Part shown: one piece after another, positions 1-9,359 of the stretch
Numbering within the stretch: position 1 is the stretch's first letter
Layout of the letters: each line of letters starts with the position of its first letter
Source of the DNA: a bacterium
GTDB lineage: Bacteria; Zhuqueibacterota; Zhuqueibacteria; Residuimicrobiales; Krinioviventaceae
Assembly (NCBI GenBank): GCA_029561455.1
Contig: JAKQIY010000068.1
Coordinates: 248,001-312,000 of the forward strand
Length of the DNA stretch: 64,000 bases
Reading direction: 5' to 3'
Notes under the pieces: model-generated
Told to the model about the DNA's origin: nothing
What the model saw: the letters and a program-made list of their open reading frames with translations, nothing else
The model's database searches: none
Program-made: the position numbers and the translations under genes

Positions 1-326
1 TATACCTGTTTAACATTACTTCTTACTTTACGCGGCGCCCAATCGATTTCCCGTAATACATCCAGGATTGCGCCACGAATACGAAAAGTTGCAAAGGTGG
101 TAAATTTTATATTTCGCGAAATATCAAACCTTTGAATAGCTTCAATCAAGCCCAGAGTTCCGGCGCTGATCAAATCATCCCACTCCAATACACTGGAACC
201 AAAAGACTGGAATCCTTTGGCAACATATCCAACCAGTGATTGATAATGTAACACTAGTTGATCACGGGACTGGCGGCTTTTAGTTCTGGCAAATTCCTGC
301 CATATTTCATTTACATTTTCTTCCAA
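1..326 (-). CDS. fliA: Flagellar sigma factor FliA (sigma28), N-terminal part; C-terminus beyond window edge
   Basis: RNA polymerase sigma factor that directs late flagellar genes. The visible ~108 residues show sigma region 2: residues reading DDLISAGTLGLIEAIQRFD, then KFTTFATFRIRGAILDVLR and DWAPRKVR, which is the FliA/WhiG-type signature. The reading frame has no ATG; I choose the TTG at 324-326 because AGGAG lies 8 bases upstream, giving a protein that begins M-EENVNEIW. It is the last visible gene of the fliM-to-fliA transcript. A matching sigma28-type promoter lies in front of motA (13056-13082), so its target is visible in the same window. Family assignment is firm; regions 3 and 4 are outside the window. 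Confidence 0.93.
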   Translation of the reverse strand, partial: MEENVNEIWQEFARTKSRQSRDQLVLHYQSLVGYVAKGFQSFGSSVLEWDDLISAGTLGLIEAIQRFDISRNIKFTTFATFRIRGAILDVLREIDWAPRKVRSNVKQV

Positions 327-359
327 CCTTTATACTCCTGCACAAATCCACAAACTACC

Positions 360-602
360 TCAGGCTTTCAGTGGAGCTTCATTCGAATTTTCTTTATGTG
401 CCATATCTTCATCACTATTGGTATGTTTTTTATACATTGTAACAACAGCAACACCAAGTAAAGCAAGTCCTATTAAATTAGCAGCAATTAAACTGATCAG
501 GCTGCGAATAAGAGCGGACTCGATAGCAACACCATTGATAATGCAGGCAATAAAAACACACAAGGCAATTATCCCGCTTATTGCGCTGATGATATCTTTC
601 AT
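360..602 (-). CDS. Small two-helix membrane protein in the flagellar operon, unknown function
   Basis: An 80-residue protein with two hydrophobic segments (about residues 3-25 and 33-57) and a short charged C-terminal tail rich in Asp, Glu and Lys. I do not recognise a family. It lies between flhG and fliA, 12 bases downstream of flhG and 33 bases upstream of fliA, and has an AGGAG-like site just before its ATG, so it is probably translated as part of the flagellar transcript. Position suggests, but does not prove, a flagellum-related role. Confidence 0.7.
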   Translation of the reverse strand: MKDIISAISGIIALCVFIACIINGVAIESALIRSLISLIAANLIGLALLGVAVVTMYKKHTNSDEDMAHKENSNEAPLKA

Positions 603-614
603 GATCCACTCCTT

Positions 615-1439
615 TTATTTGTAGTTAATTCCATTCTGTTCAACCAGTTCATTTTCGAAAAGAATATCGGCGATATCATTGATATTTTTACCGGCGACCG
701 AATCCTTGTATAGTAAAATGAATGGTTCTTGTTGGTTTACAGCCTGGCGGACTTTGCCGTCCAGGATAACATAACCGGCTATACCGATACTGAAATCCAA
801 AAAATGATCCAGAACCAGTGTTAACCGCTGATAAACATCGGTAACTTCAGACGGCGATGTGACCATATTTAATAACAAATCAATGGGTATATTCTTTTTC
901 ATCGAATTTAATATTTTTATCATCGCATAGGTATCATTGATCGCGGTTGGCTCGGATGTCGTTACCAGTAACACTTTATTTGAATGCACAGCAATATCCA
1001 GGGAGAGACTCGCTAAACCACCGGCAGTATCAATAATAATGTATTCGAAATTCTTTTTTAATTTTATCAACAATTCCAAAATCCGGGAATGCATGGTATC
1101 GGTTAAATCCTGCCAGGTCTTATTTCCTGAACTATTGGGTATAATCGATAAACCGGCTTTGTAACTATATAAAATGTTATTTATCGGGATATTATCCAAA
1201 ATATAATTCAAAAAATTATATTTGGGGTTGATTCCTGTCAATATATCAATGTTTCCCATATTGGTGTCGGCATCGACAAGGACAACTTTTTTCCCTTTGA
1301 GCGATAAAGCCAGGGCCAGGTTCAAAGCAATATTCGATTTACCTACTCCACCCTTACCGCTGGTAATAGTGATGATATGGGAAGACTGAGTATTTTGTGA
1401 TTCAACTAGTTCTTTAATATGATTTAACTGCTCTTCCAT
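615..1439 (-). CDS. flhG: MinD-like ATPase FlhG (YlxH/FleN)
   Basis: A ParA/MinD-family ATPase that, with FlhF, sets flagellar number and position. The deviant Walker A motif SGKGGVGKS is at residues 27-35, followed by the VDADTNMGN segment and DTAGG. The N-terminal ~20 residues (MEEQLNHIKELVESQ) resemble the FlhG N-terminal segment that stimulates the FlhF GTPase in the known family. At 274 residues it is the usual length. The gene begins 3 bases after flhF stops, so the two are almost certainly co-translated. In other bacteria FlhG also restrains the sigma54 flagellar activator; that is relevant here because such an activator is encoded at 28688-30058. Confidence 0.93.
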   Translation of the reverse strand: MEEQLNHIKELVESQNTQSSHIITITSGKGGVGKSNIALNLALALSLKGKKVVLVDADTNMGNIDILTGINPKYNFLNYILDNIPINNILYSYKAGLSIIPNSSGNKTWQDLTDTMHSRILELLIKLKKNFEYIIIDTAGGLASLSLDIAVHSNKVLLVTTSEPTAINDTYAMIKILNSMKKNIPIDLLLNMVTSPSEVTDVYQRLTLVLDHFLDFSIGIAGYVILDGKVRQAVNQQEPFILLYKDSVAGKNINDIADILFENELVEQNGINYK

Positions 1440-1442
1440 AAT

Positions 1443-2909
1443 CTATCCTTTAAGAATCATATGTGTCAACTTGGTAGCATTGGCAATTTCTATATCATCC
1501 GGTATTGTTTGTCCGTTGCAAATAAAAGATAAGGGTTTGGAGAACTGTTGTAAAATCCCAACAACTCTACCAGGTTTTTTTACAGCATCAAACCGGGTTA
1601 AAATGATACTACAATAATTCAGTTTTTTATATAACTTGATAAATTTATCAATTTGCTCAATGTCGCTATCGGCCGGCAATACCAGATTGGTCTCAATGTT
1701 TTCGCTTATTGCCAAAAAGCGATTTACGAGGTCAATATTCTCAGGGGTGGTTATTGTTAATGCATAATCAATTACTATCAAATCCTTGTCTGCATGAACA
1801 TGTAGCAGTTTCGCCAATTCTTCCGGTTCCGATACTATTGCCAAAGGCAGTTTTGCAACCGAACTAAGCTTGCCTAAATGTTGTAATGTGGTACTTTCTG
1901 AATCGCTTATCAAAATAAGCGCTGTCTTTTTATCATTAATTATTGATGCCTGTAAAGCCAGTTTGATCGCGGTAGTTGTCTTACCGGCTTCAGGTGGTCC
2001 AAATACAGCGATTATTTTTTGCTTGTCGTTTCCGGCAGCACTGTGGAATACCGGAATCATTTTTTTAATTTCATTGCCAAGAATATTCTTTATGATTTGC
2101 ACATGCGCGGCATTGGAAAATTTAAGATCCAGGGATTCAATTCCGGTTTGTATCTGGTTGCACAACAACATGGCTTGTTCCCGCGAAAATCCCTTATCGG
2201 TTAAAGTTGCTTTAATTTTTTCAATAACTTGTTTACCGGATAAAGGTTTTTTTACTGTTGCAGGTTTAATTTTTTCAACGGCTTTATGCTTTTTCAAAGC
2301 GGCAGCCCGTTGCTGAAGTTCCCGTAATTCCTGGCGTAATAAAGATTCTTTAAGCTCCACCAACTCTTGTTTCATCGCATCCAATTTTTTTTCATGATCA
2401 AGCCACAATTTACGCTGCTCATCTTCATTTTTCATTTCCTGGTGCAATACCTGGGAAAAATCGGCGGCTTGTTGAGTAGCCTGCTCCAGCTGTTCTATGG
2501 TTAAATGCGATAAAGGCCGATCCGGTCGTTTTTTTTCTTTATCATCTGCCATTAAAATATCCCATCGCGCAGACTGTATATCTTTTTCGTCATAATTTTT
2601 TTGTTCCGGTTCGGTAGCTCGTTGCTGGCCGGTTCTGTTATATGTTAGCAAATCGGGTTTACTGTCTGTTTCAACCTTTGCAGTCATATCATTGGTTTTA
2701 CGTTCGGCCCGTAAATCCTTATCACGTTTTATAACTTCATCCAACCAGGTGTTTCCGGTTTTTATCTGTTCAGAATCTCTGGCGGCTATCACTTCTATAC
2801 CATCCTTTACACTTCGCGAATGCAATACCACTGCATCATCGCCTAATTTAATTCTAATTTTATTTAAAGCTTCACGCATTGTTGGAGCTTTAATTCTTTC
2901 CACTCTCAT
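1443..2909 (-). CDS. flhF: Flagellar SRP-like GTPase FlhF with degenerate G motifs
   Basis: FlhF of the SRP GTPase family, involved in placing the flagellum. The N-terminal basic domain starts RVERIKAPTMREALNKIRIKLGDDAVVLHSR, typical of FlhF (split here by the usual spacing). A long charged middle region (about residues 75-225) is followed by the N and G domains. The G1 loop GPPEAGKTTT is intact. Where the family has DTAGR (G3) this protein reads IDYALTIT, and the G4 motif TKLD is TRFD. The DTYR-type G2 segment is replaced by SDSEST. The fold is clear, but GTP hydrolysis may be altered or lost. It lies between flhA and flhG with only 1-3 bases between genes. Confidence 0.9.
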   Translation of the reverse strand: MRVERIKAPTMREALNKIRIKLGDDAVVLHSRSVKDGIEVIAARDSEQIKTGNTWLDEVIKRDKDLRAERKTNDMTAKVETDSKPDLLTYNRTGQQRATEPEQKNYDEKDIQSARWDILMADDKEKKRPDRPLSHLTIEQLEQATQQAADFSQVLHQEMKNEDEQRKLWLDHEKKLDAMKQELVELKESLLRQELRELQQRAAALKKHKAVEKIKPATVKKPLSGKQVIEKIKATLTDKGFSREQAMLLCNQIQTGIESLDLKFSNAAHVQIIKNILGNEIKKMIPVFHSAAGNDKQKIIAVFGPPEAGKTTTAIKLALQASIINDKKTALILISDSESTTLQHLGKLSSVAKLPLAIVSEPEELAKLLHVHADKDLIVIDYALTITTPENIDLVNRFLAISENIETNLVLPADSDIEQIDKFIKLYKKLNYCSIILTRFDAVKKPGRVVGILQQFSKPLSFICNGQTIPDDIEIANATKLTHMILKG

Positions 2910-2910
2910 T

Positions 2911-4980
2911 CTACAAGCTCACCGTTCCTAGTGACTGGATTTCCACATTTGCCGGTATTTCCGCAAATGATAACAACACCAACGATTTGAAGATTGGCTC
3001 TACCAGTTTACGGAAATAAGGCCGCAATGTCGGTGATAACATTAAGATAGGCTGCTGACCTTCACTTTCCAACTGACCGATTTTATTTGACAAGACCGAT
3101 AAAATACGTTGTAACACTTCTGTCGATAATGCAAAACCAAGACCCTGGGTATTCATTACCCCTGCCTTCTTTGCATCATTTATAGCATTGTTTAATGTCA
3201 TTTCCAGTTGCTGCGATAAGGTTAAAGCGTTTATTTTTCCTTCGGCATCAAGATACTGTGTTACAATGCTTCTGCCCAATGCCTGGCGAACATATTCGGT
3301 TAACAAATCCTGGTCTTTTATTGCGCCGATATGATCGGCAATGGTTACCAGAATAATTCCCAAATCCCGTATTGTGACCCGTTCGCTTAATAAATTCTTT
3401 AATATCCTTTCCAAAACTCCCATATTAACAATATTTGGGATTACCTCATCTACGAGAGCAGATTGCTCTTTTTTCAGATTTTGCACCAACTCATGAACAT
3501 CTTGCCGGGTTAATATCAAATCGGCATTTGTTTTAAGTACCTCTGCAAGATGCGTACCAAGAACTGCGCCAGGAGCTACTAAAGTATATCCTGCGACCTC
3601 GGCTTTTTCTTTTTCTTCGCCCCGTACCCATACGGCAGGTAAACCAAATGCCGGTTCTTTAACTTTGACGCCTTTTAAATCCTCAATATCGCCGCCGGGG
3701 TTCAAAGCCAGGTAATGACCCAGCTTTAAAGTATTGCTCGCTACCTGGTTGCCGCGAATCATGATCATATATTCATTGGGTTTTAATTGCATATTATCAC
3801 GGATACGGATCGGCGGAATAATTATACCCAATTCTATCGCACATTGCTTGCGAATTTGCGTAATTCGAGCTAACAAGTCGCCCTGCTGTTCCACATCAAC
3901 CAACGGAATTAAATTATAGCCTATTTCCAGTTCGACCGCATCTACTCGTAAGTAATCATGAATCTCTTCTTCTTTTTCTACTTCTTTTGGCGCAGTTTCA
4001 ACCGGGGCTACCGGGGCTTTGGCTTTGGAAGACATGACCCAACCAACAGTTCCCAAACCACCGGCCAGCATGGTAAAGGGTAAAAAGGGTAATCCGGGCG
4101 TTATACCCAGGAAAAAAAGTACACCTGCCGCGATAAAAGCGACCCGGGGATTAATAAACAATTGTTTGGAGATATCAACGCCCATACTGGCTTCAGATGC
4201 GGAACGGGTCACAATCATACCGGCTGCAGTGGAAATAATCAATGCCGGTAGTTGCGATACCAGACCATCGCCAACCGTTAACATGGTATAGGTTCGTAAT
4301 GACTCGGCAAGACTCATATCAAGCTGGACAACGCCGACAATAAAACCGCCGATGATATTTAACGCTGTAATGATTAACCCGGCAATGGCATCGCCACGCA
4401 CAAATTTACTGGCGCCATCCATTGCGCCATAAAAGTCTGCTTCCCGTGAAATATCTTCACGACGCCGTCTGGATTCAGCTTCATCAATAATTCCGGCATT
4501 CAAATCTGCATCTATGCTCATTTGTTTGCCCGGCATTGAATCAAGGGTAAAACGGGCGGCGACTTCGGCAACACGGCCGGCGCCTTTGGTAATAACAATG
4601 AAATTAATTAACACCAAAATCAGAAAAATTATAAAACCGACAACATAGTTACCTTTAACCACAAAATCGCCAAAAGCGCTGATCACTTTACCGGCATACC
4701 CATCACCCAGGATCAAACGGGTGGTTGCAACATTCAGAGCTAAACGGAATATGGTTACAATCAACAGTAAGCCCGGAAAAACAGAAAATTGTAACGGTCT
4801 GGTAATATACATGGATACGAGTAAAATGATCAATGCCAGCCCTATGTTCAATGCCAGCAGTAAATCCATAAATACTGTCGGGATGGGAATGATCATAACT
4901 ATTAAAATACCAATTACAGTTAATGCCATAGCAATATCACTGTGTTTGGCTAAAAATGTTAAATTTACTCCATTAGGCAT
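2911..4980 (-). CDS. flhA: Flagellar type III export gate protein FlhA
   Basis: The major inner-membrane component of the flagellar export gate, which couples proton flow to export. The N-terminal ~330 residues hold about eight membrane helices and the conserved FHIPEP-region signature (segments such as RVAEVAARFTLDSMPGKQM and DADLNAGIIDE). The C-terminal cytoplasmic domain (about 350-689) forms the docking platform. The length of 689 residues is normal. Its stop is followed one base later by the flhF start codon region, and its start overlaps the flhB stop, so flhB-flhA-flhF are tightly coupled. Confidence 0.97.
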   Translation of the reverse strand: MPNGVNLTFLAKHSDIAMALTVIGILIVMIIPIPTVFMDLLLALNIGLALIILLVSMYITRPLQFSVFPGLLLIVTIFRLALNVATTRLILGDGYAGKVISAFGDFVVKGNYVVGFIIFLILVLINFIVITKGAGRVAEVAARFTLDSMPGKQMSIDADLNAGIIDEAESRRRREDISREADFYGAMDGASKFVRGDAIAGLIITALNIIGGFIVGVVQLDMSLAESLRTYTMLTVGDGLVSQLPALIISTAAGMIVTRSASEASMGVDISKQLFINPRVAFIAAGVLFFLGITPGLPFLPFTMLAGGLGTVGWVMSSKAKAPVAPVETAPKEVEKEEEIHDYLRVDAVELEIGYNLIPLVDVEQQGDLLARITQIRKQCAIELGIIIPPIRIRDNMQLKPNEYMIMIRGNQVASNTLKLGHYLALNPGGDIEDLKGVKVKEPAFGLPAVWVRGEEKEKAEVAGYTLVAPGAVLGTHLAEVLKTNADLILTRQDVHELVQNLKKEQSALVDEVIPNIVNMGVLERILKNLLSERVTIRDLGIILVTIADHIGAIKDQDLLTEYVRQALGRSIVTQYLDAEGKINALTLSQQLEMTLNNAINDAKKAGVMNTQGLGFALSTEVLQRILSVLSNKIGQLESEGQQPILMLSPTLRPYFRKLVEPIFKSLVLLSFAEIPANVEIQSLGTVSL

Positions 4981-6059
4981 TAACTTTTAACTCCTGAAAC
5001 TTTATTTTTCATTTGATACACATAGGCCAGAATTTCGGCAACGACCTGGTACAATTCGACCGGTATTTCCCGGCCTACTTGTGCCGATTTAAATAATAAC
5101 CTCGCCACCAACGGTTTTTCAACAATGGGAACATTATTTTCCCTGGCAATTTCCTTGATTTTTTCGGCGACTTTGCGTAATCCTTTGGCAACCACAACCG
5201 GTGCGGTCATCTCATCGGAATTGAATTTAAGAGCTACAGCGACGTGAATCGGGTTGACGATAACGACATCGGCTTTGGGCACTTCGCTCATCATTCGTCT
5301 TCTCGCCGTCTCGCGCTGTATACTGCGTATCCGCGATTTTACCAGCGGATCGCCTTCGGACTGTTTGAATTCTTCCTTAATTTCCTGCTTGGTCATTTTC
5401 AGATTTTTTTCATATTCATATTTTTGATAAATAAAATCAAGCGCGGCTAACAGGATAAATACAACCCCTACCCGCAAGAATAACTTTAAGCTCAGACTGC
5501 CGATAAAAGCAATTATTTGACCGATATCCTGGTTTGTCAGATCATAAAATTCCGAATATTCACCTTTTATGGTCTTGTAGCCAACAATTAAAATGATAGC
5601 CATTTTAAGAATATTTTTTAACAATTCGACAAATGACCGCAGGGAAAATAAACGTTTAAAACCTGATAGCGGATTGATTTTTTCCAGTTTGGGTTCAATT
5701 GAATGGGCGCTAAGAGTAATTCCTGATTGTAAAACATTGGCAACAACACCGGCTACCATTACACTTAACATGAACGGACCAATAATATAAGCAAAAGTAA
5801 TTCCAGCGTTGAGCGAAATATTCTGTAAATTAGTTACCGAAACTTCCATGCTGGAAAAATTTGCAAAAATATTATGCGTCACTATTTTTAAACCGTTAAA
5901 CATGTGTTTACCGAACATAATAAAACATAAACTCGAAACCAGTAAAATAACCGCTGAATTCACCTCGTTACTGCGTGGTACATTACCCTTTTCTCTGGCC
6001 TCCTGCCGCTTTTTAGCAGTTGCCTTCTCTGACCTGTCTTGATATGATTCTTCGGGCAT
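4980..6059 (-). CDS. flhB: Flagellar export switch protein FlhB (NPIH variant)
   Basis: Export-gate protein that switches substrate class from rod/hook to filament proteins. The N-terminal half has four membrane helices preceded by the typical basic start (ERTE-type segment reading DRSEKATAKKRQEAREKG). The C-terminal cytoplasmic domain contains the self-cleavage site at residues 269-272, which here reads N-P-I-H instead of the usual N-P-T-H; the DNA codon is ATT. Asn and Pro, the residues that form the cleaved bond, are kept. An AGGAAAG site precedes the ATG. It lies 15 bases after fliR. Confidence 0.96.
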   Translation of the reverse strand: MPEESYQDRSEKATAKKRQEAREKGNVPRSNEVNSAVILLVSSLCFIMFGKHMFNGLKIVTHNIFANFSSMEVSVTNLQNISLNAGITFAYIIGPFMLSVMVAGVVANVLQSGITLSAHSIEPKLEKINPLSGFKRLFSLRSFVELLKNILKMAIILIVGYKTIKGEYSEFYDLTNQDIGQIIAFIGSLSLKLFLRVGVVFILLAALDFIYQKYEYEKNLKMTKQEIKEEFKQSEGDPLVKSRIRSIQRETARRRMMSEVPKADVVIVNPIHVAVALKFNSDEMTAPVVVAKGLRKVAEKIKEIARENNVPIVEKPLVARLLFKSAQVGREIPVELYQVVAEILAYVYQMKNKVSGVKS

Positions 6060-6074
6060 CGTTCTGCTTTCCTG

Positions 6075-6857
6075 TTAGCGACCTAATAATTGTAAAACCT
6101 GGAAAAAGTCATTTTGAAAATGAGTATATATTGAGCGAAATATATATGCAAACAAAGGCAATGAAAAAGCCAGTGCAATCAAACCCATACCAATATTCAA
6201 CGGCATACCAACAAAGAATACATTCATTTGCGGAACCGCCCGGGCGACTAAACCCAGCGCGACATTAGTCAATGTCAGGGTTACTATAATAGGAATACCA
6301 ATTTTAATTGCGGATATAAACAGACCGGAACTGATTCTGACAAACATTTCCGTCAGTGCGCTGGGGAAATGGGCCGTCGTCAGGGGTACTGCTGTAAAAC
6401 TTTTATTCAGGCCTTCAAGTAAAAACAAATGCCCGTCAATAGCCAGAAATATCATCAAAGCCAGTAACATATAAAATTGCCCGACTACCGGCACCTGCTG
6501 ATTCGATTCCGGATCATAAACATTCACTATTCCAAATCCCATTTGCATTGATATTAACTGACCGGCTATTTCAACCGCTATAAACAGTAATGAGGAAAGG
6601 AATCCCAAAATCAAACCGACCAGAACTTCACGGCTGATTAAAAATATTATATGAGTGATATCAGGCGGGGTTGCAATACTATTATGGTTAATTAACGGCA
6701 TTAACAACAAGGTTATAAACAATGCAGCGCCAACCTTGGCCTGTTGCGGAATCATGGCCGAATTAAATACAGGAAATATAACAAACGCGGTTGTTACACG
6801 GGTAAAAACCAGTAAAAAAAGAATAAATTCCTGTTGTGTAATACCTAAATTCATCAT
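6075..6857 (-). CDS. fliR: Flagellar export gate protein FliR
   Basis: Integral membrane component of the FliPQR export channel. The 260 residues are almost entirely hydrophobic, with about six predicted membrane helices, and include the recognisable segment QLISMQMGFGIVNVYDPES found in FliR. It sits in the canonical fliO-P-Q-R-flhB-flhA order, 6 bases after fliQ. No unusual features. Confidence 0.95.
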   Translation of the reverse strand: MMNLGITQQEFILFLLVFTRVTTAFVIFPVFNSAMIPQQAKVGAALFITLLLMPLINHNSIATPPDITHIIFLISREVLVGLILGFLSSLLFIAVEIAGQLISMQMGFGIVNVYDPESNQQVPVVGQFYMLLALMIFLAIDGHLFLLEGLNKSFTAVPLTTAHFPSALTEMFVRISSGLFISAIKIGIPIIVTLTLTNVALGLVARAVPQMNVFFVGMPLNIGMGLIALAFSLPLFAYIFRSIYTHFQNDFFQVLQLLGR

Positions 6858-6863
6858 TTACTT

Positions 6864-7133
6864 TCAGTTACTTATCGATGGTATGGATGTAAAAAGATTA
6901 GTTGTAAATGCCACCATTTTACCTATCATCCACGGCAACATTAACAATAAAGTGAAAATGATTGCCAATATTTTCGGTATAAAAGTCAATGTCATTTCAT
7001 GTATCTGCGTTACAGCCTGCAATATGGATATTACCAAACCGACTACCAAACCGGCCAATAATAAAGGCGCGGATATAATTAATGTCGTCATAATAGCACG
7101 ATTTGCCAATTCCAGTACAAATTCTTGGGTCAT
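6864..7133 (-). CDS. fliQ: Flagellar export gate protein FliQ
   Basis: An 89-residue protein with two membrane helices separated by the loop ISILQAVTQIHEMTLTF, which is the FliQ family hallmark. It forms the export channel with FliP and FliR. It is located between fliP (13 bases upstream) and fliR (6 bases downstream). Length and composition are normal. Confidence 0.95.
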   Translation of the reverse strand: MTQEFVLELANRAIMTTLIISAPLLLAGLVVGLVISILQAVTQIHEMTLTFIPKILAIIFTLLLMLPWMIGKMVAFTTNLFTSIPSISN

Positions 7134-7146
7134 TTGTTACTCCAGT

Positions 7147-7914
7147 TTACTTGAATCCGGTAATAATTGATTCTACTATCAGGTACCAGCCATCAACCAG
7201 TACAAATAACAACAATTTAAACGGTAATGAGATCATTACCGGGGGCAGCATCATCATACCCATCGACATGAGAACGCTTGCCACGATCATATCGAGCATT
7301 AAAAATGGAATATACAACAGGAAGCCAATTTGAAAAGCAATCCTGAATTCACTGATAATAAATGCCGGTATTAAAACATACGTAGGCACCTGGCTGATAT
7401 TTTCGGGTTTGGGAAGATTGGCCATTTTTAAAAATAGCCCCAAATCTTTTTCACGGGTCTGCCGGAACATAAAATCCCGTACCGGCGACATGGCATTTTG
7501 GAATGCCTGGCTTTGGGAGATTCGCTGATCAAGGTATGGCTGTAATGCAGTGCTGTTTACTTGCTGCCAGACCGGCGCCATTATAAATACTGTCAAAAAT
7601 ACCGCTAACCCAACCAGCACCTGGGTCGGCGGGGTTTGCTGTGTTCCCAGCGCATTACGCAGAAAGGAAAACACAATCATCACACGAGTGAATGAAGTGA
7701 CCATGATCAGTATTGCCGGCGCCAGTGATAATATCGTCAGTAATAAAATAATTTGCAAGGTAACCGCAACATCGCCGGGCTTTTGCGCCTGATCGATTCC
7801 GATAGTCACTTTGGGTAATGCCTGGCTGAATGACAATGCCGGGATAAGAAAAATCACTGCTAATATGCCAATAATTAGTGCTGTACGTTTATTTAAAATA
7901 CCTGATACTTTCAA
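7147..7914 (-). CDS. fliP: Flagellar export gate protein FliP
   Basis: Core subunit of the FliPQR export channel. The protein has an N-terminal signal-like helix (residues 12-30), then the family signatures ILIMVTSFTRVMIVFSFLRN and FRIAFQIGFLLYIPFLMLDM (shown as separate known FliP blocks). The 255-residue length is normal. Its start overlaps the fliO stop by four bases (ATGA-type coupling). Confidence 0.96.
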   Translation of the reverse strand: MKVSGILNKRTALIIGILAVIFLIPALSFSQALPKVTIGIDQAQKPGDVAVTLQIILLLTILSLAPAILIMVTSFTRVMIVFSFLRNALGTQQTPPTQVLVGLAVFLTVFIMAPVWQQVNSTALQPYLDQRISQSQAFQNAMSPVRDFMFRQTREKDLGLFLKMANLPKPENISQVPTYVLIPAFIISEFRIAFQIGFLLYIPFLMLDMIVASVLMSMGMMMLPPVMISLPFKLLLFVLVDGWYLIVESIITGFK

Positions 7915-8429
7915 CTTTTATGTGCTCCGCCTAATTTTGCAATCTGGTTTGCTAATGTTTTGGAAAACGAATGTTGATTGCCGCTTTTCTTTTCCTGTAA
8001 TTTTTGTTTTTCATCGTCAGTTAATTCAAGCAATAATGATATATTGTTTTCGGAGGACCCGACCAGCAGCATCCGGTCTACCACCTGGATAAGAAATAAT
8101 TGTTTTTTCGGGCCAAGACTGATACTGTCCTGAACACTCAAATTATGCATGCGGTTTACAGAGGCGCGTGTTTGATTTTGCAGCCATTTTAACCCAAACA
8201 AAAATACAACCAGAAACAATATAACCAGGAATAAAGAAAAGATTGTTCGTAAAAGTACTTTACCGAACTGTAGTTCACCGGCTTTTTGCATAACCGGCTG
8301 ACCGGTAGAATTTACACTACTGCTGTCGGCTCCTGCCGAAAAGACTGGGCAACTTGCTGCCATAACCAGGATTATCACCAGGATAATCGCGGCGTCAAAA
8401 CGTGATGAATGTAACCGGTAGTTTAGCAT
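7911..8429 (-). CDS. fliO: Flagellar biosynthesis protein FliO
   Basis: Assembly factor for the FliP ring. The 172 residues show a signal-like N-terminal helix (about 13-32), a second hydrophobic helix (about 60-84), and a cytoplasmic SpoA-like segment with LSVQDSISLGPKKQLFLIQV and DRMLLVGSSENNISLL, typical of FliO/FliZ. FliO is poorly conserved, so the call rests on these patterns plus its place directly upstream of fliP. It ends with a Lys-rich tail. Confidence 0.85.
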   Translation of the reverse strand: MLNYRLHSSRFDAAIILVIILVMAASCPVFSAGADSSSVNSTGQPVMQKAGELQFGKVLLRTIFSLFLVILFLVVFLFGLKWLQNQTRASVNRMHNLSVQDSISLGPKKQLFLIQVVDRMLLVGSSENNISLLLELTDDEKQKLQEKKSGNQHSFSKTLANQIAKLGGAHKS

Positions 8430-8450
8430 TTTAAAGATCCTTACTCAGCA

Positions 8451-9332
8451 TCAGGCGCGAAGCGATGCGAAACGATCGCGCTTGGCAACCAGTGAAGTAA
8501 TACGAACCGCAAAATTCTGGTCGATAACGACCACTTCACCTTCGGCAAACTTTTTATTATTGACATATACTTCCACCGGCTCACCGGCAAATTTGTTCAG
8601 TTCTACTATGCTTCCCGGGCCTAGCGCCAGCATATCCTTCAGTGTCATAGTAATACGACCAAGTTCAACGGTAACCAGCAATTCCAGATCATGAATAAAA
8701 TCAATGGATTGCTGCGCATCCACATTGGTCGGTGAGTCGCCAAATTCTTCAAACTCGCCTTTTTGGGCTTCAAATTGATCGTCACCTAAATCCACAACAT
8801 TAAAGTAATTATTGGATATCAGTTGCGGGGTTATGCGCAGGAAGGTAAAACTGGTTGTATTACCGATTTTTGCTGAATAATAAGTAACCAAACTATCATT
8901 AAAAGCCAGTTCGATTTTACCATTCCAAAGTAGAATATTGGGATTATTAAATTCGACCTTTTTATGTAATACTTCTTCAAAACACTGCTTTTTTATAACA
9001 TTAAGTTGCTCGGCAACATCCAAAAGTAATTGCATTGAATCTGGTACTTTGGATGCAGCCTTACCTTCACTGCGCAGGTAATTGGCAAGACCTGGTACTA
9101 ATGCCTCATTAGCCAAATAGACAAAACCCTTGTTTTTTTCAGTGATAATAAAATCAACCCGAATGGCCTGAGTACTGATAAAATTTCGAACTTCTTCCAT
9201 ATCAAATACTTTGGTCTCATCAACCGTTATGTGCACCGGTTCATTAAATATCGTTTCCAGCAGAGTAGAAGCCTGCTTTATCAGTAGTTGATCAAATTTA
9301 GCCAAACTTTTAGAAATTGCATCCTGTTTCAA
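8451..9332 (-). CDS. fliY: Flagellar motor switch protein FliN/FliY
   Basis: C-ring protein of the rotor switch. Residues ~210-290 form the SpoA (FliN) domain: LELLVTVELGRITMTLKDML, GSIVELNKFAGEPVEVYVN and a final KRDRFASL. The N-terminal ~200 residues resemble the CheC/FliY-like domain; the helix QLLLDVAEQLNVIKKQ keeps the E-x2-N pair of CheC phosphatase helices, but a full active motif is not obvious. There is no LSQ-x-EIDALL CheY-binding peptide at the N-terminus. The start is TTG at 9330-9332, with GGAG seven bases upstream. I prefer the name FliY because of its length (293 versus ~80-140 for plain FliN). Confidence 0.88.
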   Translation of the reverse strand: MKQDAISKSLAKFDQLLIKQASTLLETIFNEPVHITVDETKVFDMEEVRNFISTQAIRVDFIITEKNKGFVYLANEALVPGLANYLRSEGKAASKVPDSMQLLLDVAEQLNVIKKQCFEEVLHKKVEFNNPNILLWNGKIELAFNDSLVTYYSAKIGNTTSFTFLRITPQLISNNYFNVVDLGDDQFEAQKGEFEEFGDSPTNVDAQQSIDFIHDLELLVTVELGRITMTLKDMLALGPGSIVELNKFAGEPVEVYVNNKKFAEGEVVVIDQNFAVRITSLVAKRDRFASLRA

Positions 9333-9359
9333 AATATATCTCCTTAATTATCAATAATT

